The translations under genes and the position numbers were made by a program. A DNA stretch of 64,000 bases from Microbacterium sp. AZCO (GTDB taxonomy: Bacteria; Actinomycetota; Actinomycetes; Actinomycetales; Microbacteriaceae): assembly GCF_039614715.1 (NCBI RefSeq), contig NZ_CP154857.1, positions 1,550,001 through 1,614,000 on the forward strand, given 5' to 3'. Below the pieces are notes generated by a model that worked only from the letters and a program-made list of their open reading frames with translations, did no database searches and was not told where the DNA came from. How positions within the stretch are numbered: position 1 is the stretch's first letter; each line of letters starts with the position of its first letter. Shown piece after piece: positions 7,831-17,126 of this stretch.

Positions 7831-9606
7831 TCACCACCTGACGTAGCGCTTGAGCGTCTCCCGCTGTGCGACGAGAGCTGTCTCGAGTTCGGCGGTACCC
7901 CCGTAGAACGCCTGCCAGGCCGGGGCCTGCCCACGCTCAATCTGGCGGCGGAGCGCAGACTCCATTTTCGGCACGTCGCCTTCCCAGCGCCACTCGCCGA
8001 CGTACTCCCCCGAAATGGCGTGCTTGCCCGGCGTTCGCTCCTGGACCAGTCCCAGCCGGTATTCGAAGCTTTGGTAAGCCAGTTGGAACTCGTCGTCGAC
8101 TGGAATTGAGTCCGCGAAGTAGCCGCGCAAGTCCGTCACGAAGAGGTGGCTCGTCGGGTAGAGCCAACGCTGAGTTCCCCATCGGGGAAGGTTATCGACC
8201 CAATCGTCCGAGGCGAGGCGGAGGTAGTGGAGAGACTGCGCGGCCGGCTCTCGCTCGTTCTGGTTGTACTTGTTGCGCCCCTCGGCATCGGTCGCCAAGC
8301 GGATTATGAGGTCATCTCGCCCGCGACGAATGGAGGTCACACCGACGATGGCAAGCGCGATGAAGGCGGGAAACCGCCGCGCCATCTCCAGCGCATCGTT
8401 CCAGCTTGAGAGCGGGGCTGTTCCGGCATCGACCAGCTTCTGGAGCACGTCCACCCACAGGCGATCGTGGACCCCGTCGACATCGTGCCAGACGGCCGTT
8501 GCCAAGAGCTGAGAGAGCTCTTTCATGGAACGAAAGTGACTATCGTAGATTCCTTGCAGGAGTTCGTAGCTGAGTTGACCCTCAATTGTCACGGGCTGCG
8601 CCGCGATCGCTGCAACCACTTGGTCGGTTGCGTCCATGACGAGATCGTGAAGGTCGATCCGCCGAATCGGATCGGGCAGGTATCGCTTCAGCCGCGCGAC
8701 GGCCATCGCCGTCGAGAGTGGCGGGCTTGCGAGCTTCTCGAGCGCATCAAGGCTTCCCACCAACTCCGAGAACAGGTCATCAGCGCTGGCCGCCGGAACG
8801 GCGATGCCCGCACGAGCGCTCAGAAGTCGCGCGGCATTCTCGCCCTTGCTGCTCCGTGCATCCCAGAACAGCGGATAGCGGCGGTTCGGAGCACTCTCAA
8901 GCGCAGCAACAAGCGCCTCGTCCCAGTCGGCAGACCATCCCGAGATGAGAAGCCCGTACTCATTGAAAACCTGGGCCAGGAGGCGCTTCCACTCCTCCGG
9001 GTAGTCGCCGAGTTCCTCGGGGGTATTTCGACTGCCGAGGTCCTTGTAGTCGCCGTGGAGCTTGATGAGCGTGGCCGGCGAATGCGCGAGGGGCGCCATG
9101 CCATTGATTGCCTCGGGCCGACTGATCACCTGTGGAGAAACACCAACCGCCTCGAGTGCACGCTCCATGAGACGATCGAAGTTCGTGGTTACGATTACGC
9201 GTACAAAACCGCGCTTTACCAAGTCAGCAACCGCCAAGTGAGCCCGGCTCGGCTGCTTCAGCCCTTCTTCGCGTTCCTCTTCGCTCGGCTCGAAGAAGTC
9301 AGAAAGAAGCCCCTGGCGCGCCGCGGGGAGCGGCGCCAGCTGCTCGAGCAGGGTCGAGTACCCGAGATCGCCATCGCCGTGGTCTGCCCACCAAGCCTCC
9401 GGGTCATCCCATGCGGCTTTCGCGGCGTCGGGGTTTTGCGGATCAGAGGCAGCAGCGATCCGTCCGACGAGCTCACGAACGACGCCCCACCCTGTGGGGA
9501 TGCCGGCGCCCGTCGAAACACCCGATCCGAGCAACACGGCATAGACACCAGGCTGCGCGTGCATTGACGTCGCTAGCGAAACTACTTGAGAGAGCGGTGC
9601 GGCCAC
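7831..9606 (-). CDS. SIR2-domain protein, likely anti-phage NADase
   Basis: 591-residue protein with an N-terminal SIR2-like Rossmann domain (about residues 20-260). The dinucleotide loop is GSGVSTGAGIPTGW (27-40), followed by TTNFDRLMERAL (140-151), KLHGDYKD (182-189) and SGWSADWDEAL (222-232). The remaining about 330 residues are an unrecognised, probably helical region. This architecture, a SIR2 domain followed by a long partner-less C-terminus, is typical of phage-defence SIR2 proteins that deplete NAD on infection rather than of housekeeping deacetylases, which need a zinc ribbon not seen here. The GTG start at 9606 is preceded by GGAGG five bases upstream. It is a single gene within an island; defence function is inferred. 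Confidence 0.82.
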   Translation of the reverse strand: MAAPLSQVVSLATSMHAQPGVYAVLLGSGVSTGAGIPTGWGVVRELVGRIAAASDPQNPDAAKAAWDDPEAWWADHGDGDLGYSTLLEQLAPLPAARQGLLSDFFEPSEEEREEGLKQPSRAHLAVADLVKRGFVRVIVTTNFDRLMERALEAVGVSPQVISRPEAINGMAPLAHSPATLIKLHGDYKDLGSRNTPEELGDYPEEWKRLLAQVFNEYGLLISGWSADWDEALVAALESAPNRRYPLFWDARSSKGENAARLLSARAGIAVPAASADDLFSELVGSLDALEKLASPPLSTAMAVARLKRYLPDPIRRIDLHDLVMDATDQVVAAIAAQPVTIEGQLSYELLQGIYDSHFRSMKELSQLLATAVWHDVDGVHDRLWVDVLQKLVDAGTAPLSSWNDALEMARRFPAFIALAIVGVTSIRRGRDDLIIRLATDAEGRNKYNQNEREPAAQSLHYLRLASDDWVDNLPRWGTQRWLYPTSHLFVTDLRGYFADSIPVDDEFQLAYQSFEYRLGLVQERTPGKHAISGEYVGEWRWEGDVPKMESALRRQIERGQAPAWQAFYGGTAELETALVAQRETLKRYVRW

Positions 9607-9855
9607 GGGATCCTCCGCGATCTATCCTGACTGCGGCGTCGGACACACCTGGGGAATGGATCGGCGCGGCGGCTCAGTCAGTGATGGCGTCGATTGGTAG
9701 ATCATGTCCGGCATCTGTCCCAGACACAGCCGTAATGCTCACCATCGCGCAGTGCCCATTTGCGGATCCTCTGTCGCCAGTCTCGACCGCGGTGATGTCG
9801 GAACCCCGCGACACCATTGCAGTGGCTACAAGTGCCACTGGACCAGGGGGAACCG

Positions 9856-10113
9856 ATGCCACAGCCCGACCGTTACGTCAGCGCCAAGTTTGAGTGCGTG
9901 AAAGGTCATGCGCACGATGTATGCATCGAAGTGACTAGACAGGTGCCGCCGGCCCTCCGGTGCTCCCCGTCCGCTCCGACTGGGTACTCCACCGGTGTAG
10001 GCAGCGGGTGTCCGATCCCGAGACCGGAGAGATTGGTGGAACTCACCGAACGCGAGCTTCGCGACAACTTCCAGGAGTCGAAGCGCCGGGGATACGTCCT
10101 CATCCGCGGATAG
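9856..10113 (+). CDS. Small Cys/His protein, possible zinc ribbon
   Basis: 85-residue protein reading from ATG 9856, which has a good ribosome site (AGGGGG six bases upstream). The N-terminus reads RYVSAKFECVKGHAHDVCIEV. The Cys-x-x-Gly-His and the later cysteines (LRCSPSAPTG, GSGCPIP) could bind one zinc, as in small actinobacterial RNA-polymerase-binding proteins of the RbpA type, although the match is too weak to assign. The C-terminal helix is charged (LVELTERELRDNFQESKRRG). It lies between the SIR2 gene and the IS30 copy and may be clipped of partners by that insertion. Confidence 0.6.
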   Translation: MPQPDRYVSAKFECVKGHAHDVCIEVTRQVPPALRCSPSAPTGYSTGVGSGCPIPRPERLVELTERELRDNFQESKRRGYVLIRG

Positions 10114-10186
10114 GACTAATCACCGGCGATCAGCCGGCAGCGATCGCAGCGTCCCCCTTCCGTGCATCGCCCGTATGAGGACCCTT

Positions 10187-11396
10187 GGGTTCTTGCGGTG
10201 GTCGCAACACTTACCGAATGGAGAGTGTTGTGGCGGAGTTGGCGTTGAGGTTCCGGCTGGATCTGATGCAGAAGGCTTGGGACGGCTTTCAGGCCGGGCA
10301 GTTCGCGAGCGAGGTCGGCGAAGCGATCGGCGTGAATCGCACGACTGCGAAGCGGATGCTCGTCGCGGCGGGCGGGGTCCGGCCGCGACGCGGCCGCAAT
10401 CTGCAGGGCCGCTACTTGTCGTTCGCGGAGCGGGAAGAGATCGCCGTTGGCGTGGCGGCGGGTGAGTCGATGCGGTCGATCGCGCGTCGGCTCGGGCGGG
10501 CGCCGTCGACGGTGTCTCGAGAGCTGACCCGGAATGCTGTGCGCGGCCGGTATCGGGCGTCGGCGGCGCAGATGACATCGATGATGCGGGCCGGCCCGCC
10601 GAAGCCGGCGAAGCTGGCGACCAACCTGCGGCTGCGTGCCAGGGTGGAACGGGACCTGGCCAAGCGCCGATCGCCGGAGCAGATCTCCGGCCGGCTGCGC
10701 CGAGAGTTCCCCGACGACCCGGAGATGCAGGTGAGCACGGAGACGATCTACCAGTCGCTCTACGTGCAGTCCCGCGGCGCGTTGACGCGGGAGCTGACCC
10801 GGTATCTGCGCACCGGGCGGGCGCTGCGCCGCCCCAGCCGTAAGGCCGGGCAGCGCAAGAACCGGATCCCGAACATGGTCAACATCTCCCAGCGGCCACC
10901 GGTGGCCAGTGATCGGGCCGTGCCGGGAAGCTGGGAAGGCGACCTCATCATCGGCACGGGGAACCTGTCTGCGATCGGCACCCTCGTCGAGCGGCACTCG
11001 AACTTCACGATGCTCGTCCACCTTCCCGACGGTTACAAGCCCGATCAGGTCGCGCCGGCGTTGACCCGGAAGATCCAGCAGCTCCCGGTGCAGCTGCGCG
11101 GCGCGCTGACCTGGGATCAAGGACCGGAGATGCGCGACTGGGAGCAGGTCCGCATTGACACCGGCATCGACGTGTTCTTCTGCGACCCGCACTCGCCCTG
11201 GCAGCGCGGCATCAACGAAAACACCAACGGCCTGCTCCGCCAGTACTTCCCCAAAGGCGCCGACCTCAGCCAGTTCACTGAAGGCGAGCTCGACGCCGTC
11301 GCCCGTGAACTCAACGACCGACCCCGCAAACGGCTAGAGTTCCAAACCCCGAACGAAGTCATCAGAAGCGTGCTGTTGCGATGACCGCTTGAATCC
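10187..11396 (+). mobile_element. IS30-family insertion sequence
   Basis: 1.2-kb element with one transposase gene and imperfect 24-bp terminal inverted repeats at 10187-10210 (GGGTTCTTGCGGTGGTCGCA...) and 11373-11396, matching at 18 of 24 positions. The right repeat includes the transposase stop codon. A related left end without a transposase occurs at 29038-29073. I did not identify a reliable target duplication. Confidence 0.8.
10218..11384 (+). CDS. IS30 family transposase
   Basis: 388-residue DDE transposase. The N-terminus carries two helix-turn-helix units: GQFASEVGEAIGVNRTTAKR, and REEIAVGVAAGESMRSIARR followed by RAPSTVSRELTRN, the IS30 signature. The catalytic core has SWEGDLIIG (first Asp), TWDQGPEM (second Asp) and SPWQRGINENTNGLLRQY (Glu), all intact. 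It catalyses cut-and-paste or circle-mediated transposition of the IS. The ATG at 10218 is preferred over an in-frame upstream codon because it lies just inside the left inverted repeat. The length and motifs indicate a potentially active copy. Confidence 0.92.
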   Translation: MESVVAELALRFRLDLMQKAWDGFQAGQFASEVGEAIGVNRTTAKRMLVAAGGVRPRRGRNLQGRYLSFAEREEIAVGVAAGESMRSIARRLGRAPSTVSRELTRNAVRGRYRASAAQMTSMMRAGPPKPAKLATNLRLRARVERDLAKRRSPEQISGRLRREFPDDPEMQVSTETIYQSLYVQSRGALTRELTRYLRTGRALRRPSRKAGQRKNRIPNMVNISQRPPVASDRAVPGSWEGDLIIGTGNLSAIGTLVERHSNFTMLVHLPDGYKPDQVAPALTRKIQQLPVQLRGALTWDQGPEMRDWEQVRIDTGIDVFFCDPHSPWQRGINENTNGLLRQYFPKGADLSQFTEGELDAVARELNDRPRKRLEFQTPNEVIRSVLLR

Positions 11397-11479
11397 GCCG
11401 ACCGATATTCGTGCACTCCCCCGACTGCGGGCAGTGCTCGAGCGTCTGGTTGGCGCGCCAGCGCGGCTCGCTCTGAGGC

Positions 11480-11965
11480 CTAGTCCGCACTTTCGACGAG
11501 CTCGGCGCGCGCTCGCCGAAGCTGCTCCGCTCGCCGCTTCTCCTGCTTGGCACGAAGGGCCGCCACATCGGCTGACGTCACCGTTACATCGTCAACTGAC
11601 ACGACCTCGTCGCCGATCAGCCAGAACGTCCTCCCCAGGCGCTGAGACGTGTCCAGCAGTCTCGGCTCTGTCGCGGACGCCCTGACCGCTGACCCGCTCA
11701 GAAGGTGGATCTTCTGAACATCCCACGCACCCCGCATCTGCGGCAAGGTCACCACGACAGCCCCGCGGCCACGATCAGCGCGCTGGACGTACCAGCGCTC
11801 CTCCCGCTCGGTGAGGTGCTTGACCTCCGCGGGTACACGCTTGAGCCGAAGCGTCATGCGGTCGAAGTTATCGCGTGCCGCGTCTACGCACAGAAGGACC
11901 CGCTCGCCGGTCAAAGTGGTTAGTCGCTCGGTCACCACCGGAAGCCCCAGTACGATCCGACGCAT
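11480..11965 (-). CDS. Hypothetical protein with lysine/arginine-rich C-terminus
   Basis: 161-residue protein. The N-terminal two thirds look like a mixed alpha/beta domain (VLGLPVVTERLTTLTGERV, GAVVVTLPQMRGAWDVQKI). The C-terminus is a charged helix (RAKQEKRRAEQLRRARAELV) that could form a coiled coil. No family recognised. Its ATG (11963-11965) overlaps the ATG of the divergent gene at 11964, leaving no room for separate promoters, so one of the two starts may lie further inside. Its neighbourhood is the putative defence cluster. Confidence 0.5.
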   Translation of the reverse strand: MRRIVLGLPVVTERLTTLTGERVLLCVDAARDNFDRMTLRLKRVPAEVKHLTEREERWYVQRADRGRGAVVVTLPQMRGAWDVQKIHLLSGSAVRASATEPRLLDTSQRLGRTFWLIGDEVVSVDDVTVTSADVAALRAKQEKRRAEQLRRARAELVESAD

Positions 11966-12290
11966 GGTTGATCTCTACACGTGGGCGTCACGCCGGTGGG
12001 ACGCGCGCAACGCGGAGCCGGACTACGGAGTCCAGACCCCCATGGGCGACATCCATCTCGGCCAAGCATTGGCCGACCTCGACCGGCGTCGAGTCGACCT
12101 GCGCACGGCGATCAGCAGTCTTGGCGCCGACGCCGCACTCCTAGACCAACTAGAAGCGTTCGAAGCCGCGGCCGCCATTGCCGGCATGGTAATTGGAGCG
12201 AACCGCTCACTCGACGAGGTTCACCCATTGCCTGCTACCGGCAGCAACAGCCCCTCAAACCCGGGCGGCAAATTCGTACCACCGCTATGA
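11964..12290 (+). CDS. Hypothetical protein
   Basis: 108-residue protein with an N-terminal segment DLYTWASRRWDARNAEPDYG and a helical middle (LADLDRRRVDLRTAISSLGADAALLDQLEAFEAAAAIAG). The C-terminus is low in complexity (Ser/Pro/Gly). No ribosome site is seen before ATG 11964; the internal ATG at about 12042 (MGDIHLG) is an alternative. No family recognised. Confidence 0.45.
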   Translation: MVDLYTWASRRWDARNAEPDYGVQTPMGDIHLGQALADLDRRRVDLRTAISSLGADAALLDQLEAFEAAAAIAGMVIGANRSLDEVHPLPATGSNSPSNPGGKFVPPL

Positions 12291-12588
12291 GAACGCGTGC
12301 ACGGCGATGGTTTGTCGGTCTAGCGCCGGCGCGATTGATCCTCATAGGGGCCGGTTCACCCCCAGACCCTTTCCGTGCCTGCGCGGCCGCATCCTCTGCG
12401 CGCTGATGGACCGGTCTGCGTGCTCGCCGACGCCTTCCGGCATGGGTGACGTAGGGGAACCTACTTCGATGGTGATGCGCCGATTTCGCAGGTAGATCAG
12501 TCTCGGACTCGGAACCGACGACGACCTCCAGTGCCGCGCAGACTCATCACGCGGATCAAGAATTACAAGCCAAGGACAATCCAATAGC

Positions 12589-13344
12589 GTGGTGCCCGTG
12601 ACCGCACCGGCGAATGACCGCAGCCGACTTCACTCGGCGCTCTCGGACCGACAGGCGCTCGCACTCATCCAAGAGTCCCAGTCAGCGTTGAACCTCATGA
12701 GGGATTCGATAGATGCGATTCGGGGACTTCGGCACCCGCTCCTTCACGGGGACGCCATCTTCACGCTCGGGAGTATCGGCGTTGAGAAGATCGCGAAAAT
12801 ACTCCTCGGGTGCGCGGCTGTCGAGCGGGCTGGAGCATGGCCGTCGATGAAGACCCTTCTTGGATGGGGTCACGACATTGACAAGCTCTCGCGAATGGTC
12901 ACCGAGACCGCCCGCGGCGGCATCGGCCAGTCGACAGCAACGGGCTACTCTGAAACGGTCCTCAGCCGAATCGAGCAGAGCACGATCCTTCCACTGCTCT
13001 TCGCGACGTTCTCTCGCTATGGCCGATCGGGCCGATTCCACTATCTCGACGTTCTTGCAACGGACGAGCTAGGCGACTTTGAATCACCGCACAACCATTG
13101 GTCGCGCTTAGAAAACCATGTCACGTACTCGGACCCAGCCACGTTTGGCGGCCCCATCTCCGGCGATTGGGGAGACCTTGACGCTCAGCTGGTACACCTC
13201 GCGGAAGTTATCGCGGACGAACTCGAAATCTGGTGGTTCGCCGTACACATCTGCGCTCTTCAGGGACGCTTCGGCTCGCTCGGAAAGAGAGCCGCCTTCG
13301 TCATCTGGGATCCGGCCCGCGCCGTGCCTCGTGAGTTCGCCTAG
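12589..13344 (+). CDS. Hypothetical helical protein, HEPN-like
   Basis: 251 residues reading from the GTG pair at 12589/12592. The sequence is mostly helical, with a block resembling HEPN or AbiV-like proteins: GDAIFTLGSIGVEKIAKILL, then WPSMKTLLGWGHDIDKLSRM. The G-E-K pattern followed by a GHD-L motif is common in small HEPN-type and abortive-infection proteins. The usual HEPN ribonuclease motif R-x4-6-H is not clear, so nuclease activity is not claimed. It converges with the STAND NTPase gene (13494-16928) and may be its partner. Confidence 0.55.
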   Translation: MVPVTAPANDRSRLHSALSDRQALALIQESQSALNLMRDSIDAIRGLRHPLLHGDAIFTLGSIGVEKIAKILLGCAAVERAGAWPSMKTLLGWGHDIDKLSRMVTETARGGIGQSTATGYSETVLSRIEQSTILPLLFATFSRYGRSGRFHYLDVLATDELGDFESPHNHWSRLENHVTYSDPATFGGPISGDWGDLDAQLVHLAEVIADELEIWWFAVHICALQGRFGSLGKRAAFVIWDPARAVPREFA

Positions 13345-13493
13345 CCCCGAGTGAAACGGACCATCGTTCGCCCAGGAACCGGCTCGCGCGCCGGGTGGGG
13401 ACCTCGCGGGCTAGGCGGGCGTGTCGCCGGAGCCGCTCGGGGATTGCTATGTTCGGCTGCTGGGGAGTCGACCAGGTCCCTACCTTGACCTGG

Positions 13494-16400
13494 TCAGATC
13501 GCGCGCCGACGTGCCTCAGCTTTGGCCGCCTCGAGTTCGGTGCTGTAGTGGGCGACGGCGATCGCGCTCATCGTGCGGATGTTCTCGTCTGGGTGCTCGG
13601 CCAGTCCGCGGAACTGTTTGATGTACCCCTCAATTCGTTGATGATCCTCTCCCCACTGCACGCCGAACTCGACGGTCCTGGCGATATGGAGCGGATCCAT
13701 CCCGCGCGGGATAACAATCGCGGCGACTTCCTCGAGCGTCGGTTGAGGCCCATCGCCGTCCAGCACTGACACTGCCGCGTCCGGCGTAACGACCCCGTCC
13801 TCGACGTTGCGGCGCAGCCAGGCGATGTCGGCTCCGGTCACTGCTCGGAGAGCGTCGTCGGATGCAAAGCTTTCCCGCCAGTGCATGTAGATCGTGGTCC
13901 GAAGCTGGTCAGGAAGGCCCGGGGCCGATTGCTCGATTTCGGTCCACGGAATCTCGGAACAGAGTTGCACGTCCGTGGGGTCTGCGCGGAGGAGGATCGC
14001 AGCGTAGAGGTCGGGCGCCACGGCCGCGAGGCCCCGCAGATGGGCGGTGTTGTCGGAGGTATTGGCCGGAAGGGGCAGCCGTAGTTTGGATGCCGCGGTG
14101 CGCCAGAGTTCGTGAAGATCGGGGGTGATCATGACGCGCTCGGGTCGTTCTGGATCGGCCATGAGCAGTGCGGTGGTGGCTGCGACGCCGCCACTGTCGT
14201 GGTTGAGGAGTGCCTGAAGCACCGGCCCGGGCACGCGCTCCATCTGATATTCCAGCCCGAGGAGGTCGGTGGCACGCAGGTCGGACAGCACGATCGCGCT
14301 GTGTTCTGCCTCGCCCGCGAGTGCGGCGTTCACCAAGGCGTTGCGAAGCGTGGGGCGGTTCATGTACGCCGCGGTCTGCGCTGAGGTGAGTTGATGTCGT
14401 TCGGCGGCTGCGCCGACGAGTTCTGCGGCGTCGTCGAGAAGCCCCACATCTTCCATGTGAGCGATCCAGGGACAAAGATCGTCGTTGAGATCGGTGACGG
14501 CGCGCCATACCCGCCAGATACTGGCGGTGACGCTGTCCGCCTCGGCCTCGTAGCGCTTAATCGCCGCCACTTCGTCCGAGAGCTCGGCCATTGACATTCC
14601 CGCGATGGCGGATGCGATGGCGCTGGATTGGGCCTGGAACGCGGACGCCCAGTCCTCGCCTCGAGGCCGACGGGCGAGAAGTCGCGAAGCAAGCGAATCG
14701 GGATCGGGCAGATCGAGGCCAAGGAGGCTGACGCTGCCGCGGAACTTGTCGCGGATGAACGGATTGTCGGGGAGATGATCGCGTATCCATCGGCCGATTG
14801 TCCGTCCGTGCACCCGCGCTCGTGTCTGCTGGGCGCGGGGGATGGTCCCGTTGTACGCCATTCCGTGACCACGTCCCGCTCGTGCCCAAGCGCCGACAAG
14901 TGCGATCAGCGAGAGGGCAGCGTTGGGTCTCAAAGCCTCCTGGGCGGCAGCCTGATACGGCATCCAGATATCGCTGATCAGTTTGTCCATTGCTGCCACG
15001 GTGTGGACACCGCCGATCATGTTGATCGACATGATGTCGTCGGGGGACTGATAAGTAGCATCGAAGACAGGAGCGAGCAAGTCGGCGAGCAACTGCGTCT
15101 GCAGGTCACCGGTCTCCTCGGTTGGGTGCGCGGACGCCCAACGCTGGGCCTCCTGTCCCGTTCGGAGGAGCGCGTCAACATTGGGTGCAGGGTACGGGCC
15201 GAATTGGCGAACTTCGCGCACAAATCGCTCGACAGAGCGAGCGACACCCTTTGGGTCCGCTGGGAGTTGGGACAGTGCGGTGTCGAGGAAGCGAGTTGTC
15301 GCCGTGCGGTCGTGGCCGCCGATCACGGCGAGTGCGTAGTGGTCGGCCGCGTGTTCGATATGAGTGGGCGCGATCGTGCGTTCGACGAGGTCGAGCGCGG
15401 CGGCGGCGGTGGTTGCGTTGAGCAGCAGGCACTGCTGGATAAGGCGGCCGGAATCACCCGGGAGTGCAGCGTCGGCGAGCCCGGCGAGCGCGATCTCGGT
15501 GACGAGCCGGTGCTGGTGCACGCCGCTGACGCGTGCAGCGTGGACGATTCCTGTTGCGATCGCGATTCGCCGGTCGGGCCACCTGTCGTAAAGTGTCCGG
15601 GCGCTGATGGCGGGGATGCTCTCGCGGAGGTAGGCGTCGGCGATCAGGTTCGCGTGCAGCTGGCGTGGTGCCACTGAGTAGCGGAGTCCGTCGTTGCGTC
15701 CCCCCTCGACATCGAGGAGACCGCCCGCGGCGAGTGCGTTGATTGCTGCAGCGAGATCGCGTCTCGTCATCTGGAGCAGGTCGGCGAGATGATCGACGTC
15801 GTCGGTGTCGAGGTGGCCGATCATGCCGAGGATCGAGAGCAACGCGAGGGAGTCGCCCGGCAGGCCAGCACGGAGTAGGTAGGCGCGGACCCATCCATTC
15901 ACTGCTTGGCCCGTGAAGAAGTCGTTCCGTGTCTCGTCGGTGAGTAGCGTCGTGATCAGCCGCACGGCCCACCCGGGGCGACCGTGCGCTTGCGCGACGA
16001 CGCGTCCCACCAGGTCGTGACGTCGGACACCGTAGTTGCGGCAAATCTCGCCAATGACATTGCGAGGGAGCGGATCGACCACGAGCGTCTTTGAGTCGGG
16101 GAGGCGAGTCGCGATCTCTGCCTGCTGTTGCGGCCAGCAGATGGCGACAACGCGGTACTGAAGCTTCTCCGTCCGGCGGAGAGTGTCGAGTCGAACGAGC
16201 ATGGCGGGTATCCGGGCGGCGTCATCTACAGCGATCACGGTCGATCCGTCATCCATGATGTCTCCGAGCAGTTGGGTCGTGGTCGCTTCCTCGTCAGCGA
16301 TGAAACGGATGCCCGGCACGGCCTCCACGAGGGCGGTCTTGCCAATGCCCGGCGCGCCGACGACGATCACATCTCGACCCGACTCCGCGATTTGTAAGAC

Positions 16401-16928
16401 CAGGTCGTCGCGCCCGATCAACTCCGTACGAGCCGAAGATGCCGCTCGCGGAGATCTTGGAGAAAGCGCGTATGGACCGCTGCGGAGACCGAGGAGCTTT
16501 TCGCGCCAGTCGCCGAGTCGGAGTAGGCGATCGCCGAAGAAGTCGCGGTCGTAGGTTTGGACGAGCTCGAAGCCACGAGCCCGCGCGGCACGCTTGAGCC
16601 GGTCGCGGCCCCGGCGGTCGATCGAGGCGAGGCTGACGGCGATTACCTTTTTGCCGTCCATGCCGTGTGCGATCAAAGAGTCGAGCGAGCTGACGAGATT
16701 CTTGCGAGCACCATCGACACTGGGCGAGCTGGTAATGGTCATCCATACCGGGTCGCCCGCGTCGTCCGCGAGATCAGCGTCTGCACCCCAATCGGTCCCG
16801 CCCCGGACCGGAACCAAGCCCGGGTGCAGCTCACTGAGTACGGTCGTGGCGAACTCCTCGAAAACGCTCGGATTGATCGTCGATCGTGGGTTCGCTAATG
16901 CCATCCGCACGCGGTCGATGAGATTCAT
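13494..16928 (-). CDS. STAND-type NTPase with degenerate Mrr-like nuclease domain (putative defence protein)
   Basis: 1144-residue protein. Residues about 20-145 resemble a Mrr/PD-(D/E)XK restriction-endonuclease domain: FEEFATTVLSEL, then GGTDWGADADLADD with the first acidic motif. The second motif, normally Q/E-x-K, reads MTITSS, so the nuclease is probably inactive or altered. A P-loop NTPase follows, with Walker A GAPGIGKT (191-198) and Walker B VIAVDDAA (231-238), then winged-helix-like and about 700 residues of helical repeat. This order (effector-like N-terminus, STAND NTPase, long sensor) is that of Avs-type and related anti-phage proteins. ATG 16928 is preceded by GGAGG at five bases. 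Confidence 0.78.
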   Translation of the reverse strand: MNLIDRVRMALANPRSTINPSVFEEFATTVLSELHPGLVPVRGGTDWGADADLADDAGDPVWMTITSSPSVDGARKNLVSSLDSLIAHGMDGKKVIAVSLASIDRRGRDRLKRAARARGFELVQTYDRDFFGDRLLRLGDWREKLLGLRSGPYALSPRSPRAASSARTELIGRDDLVLQIAESGRDVIVVGAPGIGKTALVEAVPGIRFIADEEATTTQLLGDIMDDGSTVIAVDDAARIPAMLVRLDTLRRTEKLQYRVVAICWPQQQAEIATRLPDSKTLVVDPLPRNVIGEICRNYGVRRHDLVGRVVAQAHGRPGWAVRLITTLLTDETRNDFFTGQAVNGWVRAYLLRAGLPGDSLALLSILGMIGHLDTDDVDHLADLLQMTRRDLAAAINALAAGGLLDVEGGRNDGLRYSVAPRQLHANLIADAYLRESIPAISARTLYDRWPDRRIAIATGIVHAARVSGVHQHRLVTEIALAGLADAALPGDSGRLIQQCLLLNATTAAAALDLVERTIAPTHIEHAADHYALAVIGGHDRTATTRFLDTALSQLPADPKGVARSVERFVREVRQFGPYPAPNVDALLRTGQEAQRWASAHPTEETGDLQTQLLADLLAPVFDATYQSPDDIMSINMIGGVHTVAAMDKLISDIWMPYQAAAQEALRPNAALSLIALVGAWARAGRGHGMAYNGTIPRAQQTRARVHGRTIGRWIRDHLPDNPFIRDKFRGSVSLLGLDLPDPDSLASRLLARRPRGEDWASAFQAQSSAIASAIAGMSMAELSDEVAAIKRYEAEADSVTASIWRVWRAVTDLNDDLCPWIAHMEDVGLLDDAAELVGAAAERHQLTSAQTAAYMNRPTLRNALVNAALAGEAEHSAIVLSDLRATDLLGLEYQMERVPGPVLQALLNHDSGGVAATTALLMADPERPERVMITPDLHELWRTAASKLRLPLPANTSDNTAHLRGLAAVAPDLYAAILLRADPTDVQLCSEIPWTEIEQSAPGLPDQLRTTIYMHWRESFASDDALRAVTGADIAWLRRNVEDGVVTPDAAVSVLDGDGPQPTLEEVAAIVIPRGMDPLHIARTVEFGVQWGEDHQRIEGYIKQFRGLAEHPDENIRTMSAIAVAHYSTELEAAKAEARRRAI

Positions 16929-17126
16929 GCCCGCCTCCGCCTCGACATTATGCGACGCGTGAGACACGCTCCGAGTGCGGCGCGCATGCGCTTGCAGGGT
17001 TTCACTCAAGCACCGGTCTGCAGTGAGGTCTGAGGATGGGGTGCGGCGCCCGCAGGCCTCCCCTCTGCGCGCAACGCCCGCTTGGGGATGGAGCATCGCG
17101 TCGGCGGCTATCGATACGCTCCGAAC

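Noticed and set aside
9856..10113. RbpA-type RNA polymerase-binding protein
   Set aside because: There is a Cys-x-x-Gly-His similarity but the remaining conserved core is absent; kept as an unassigned Cys/His protein.
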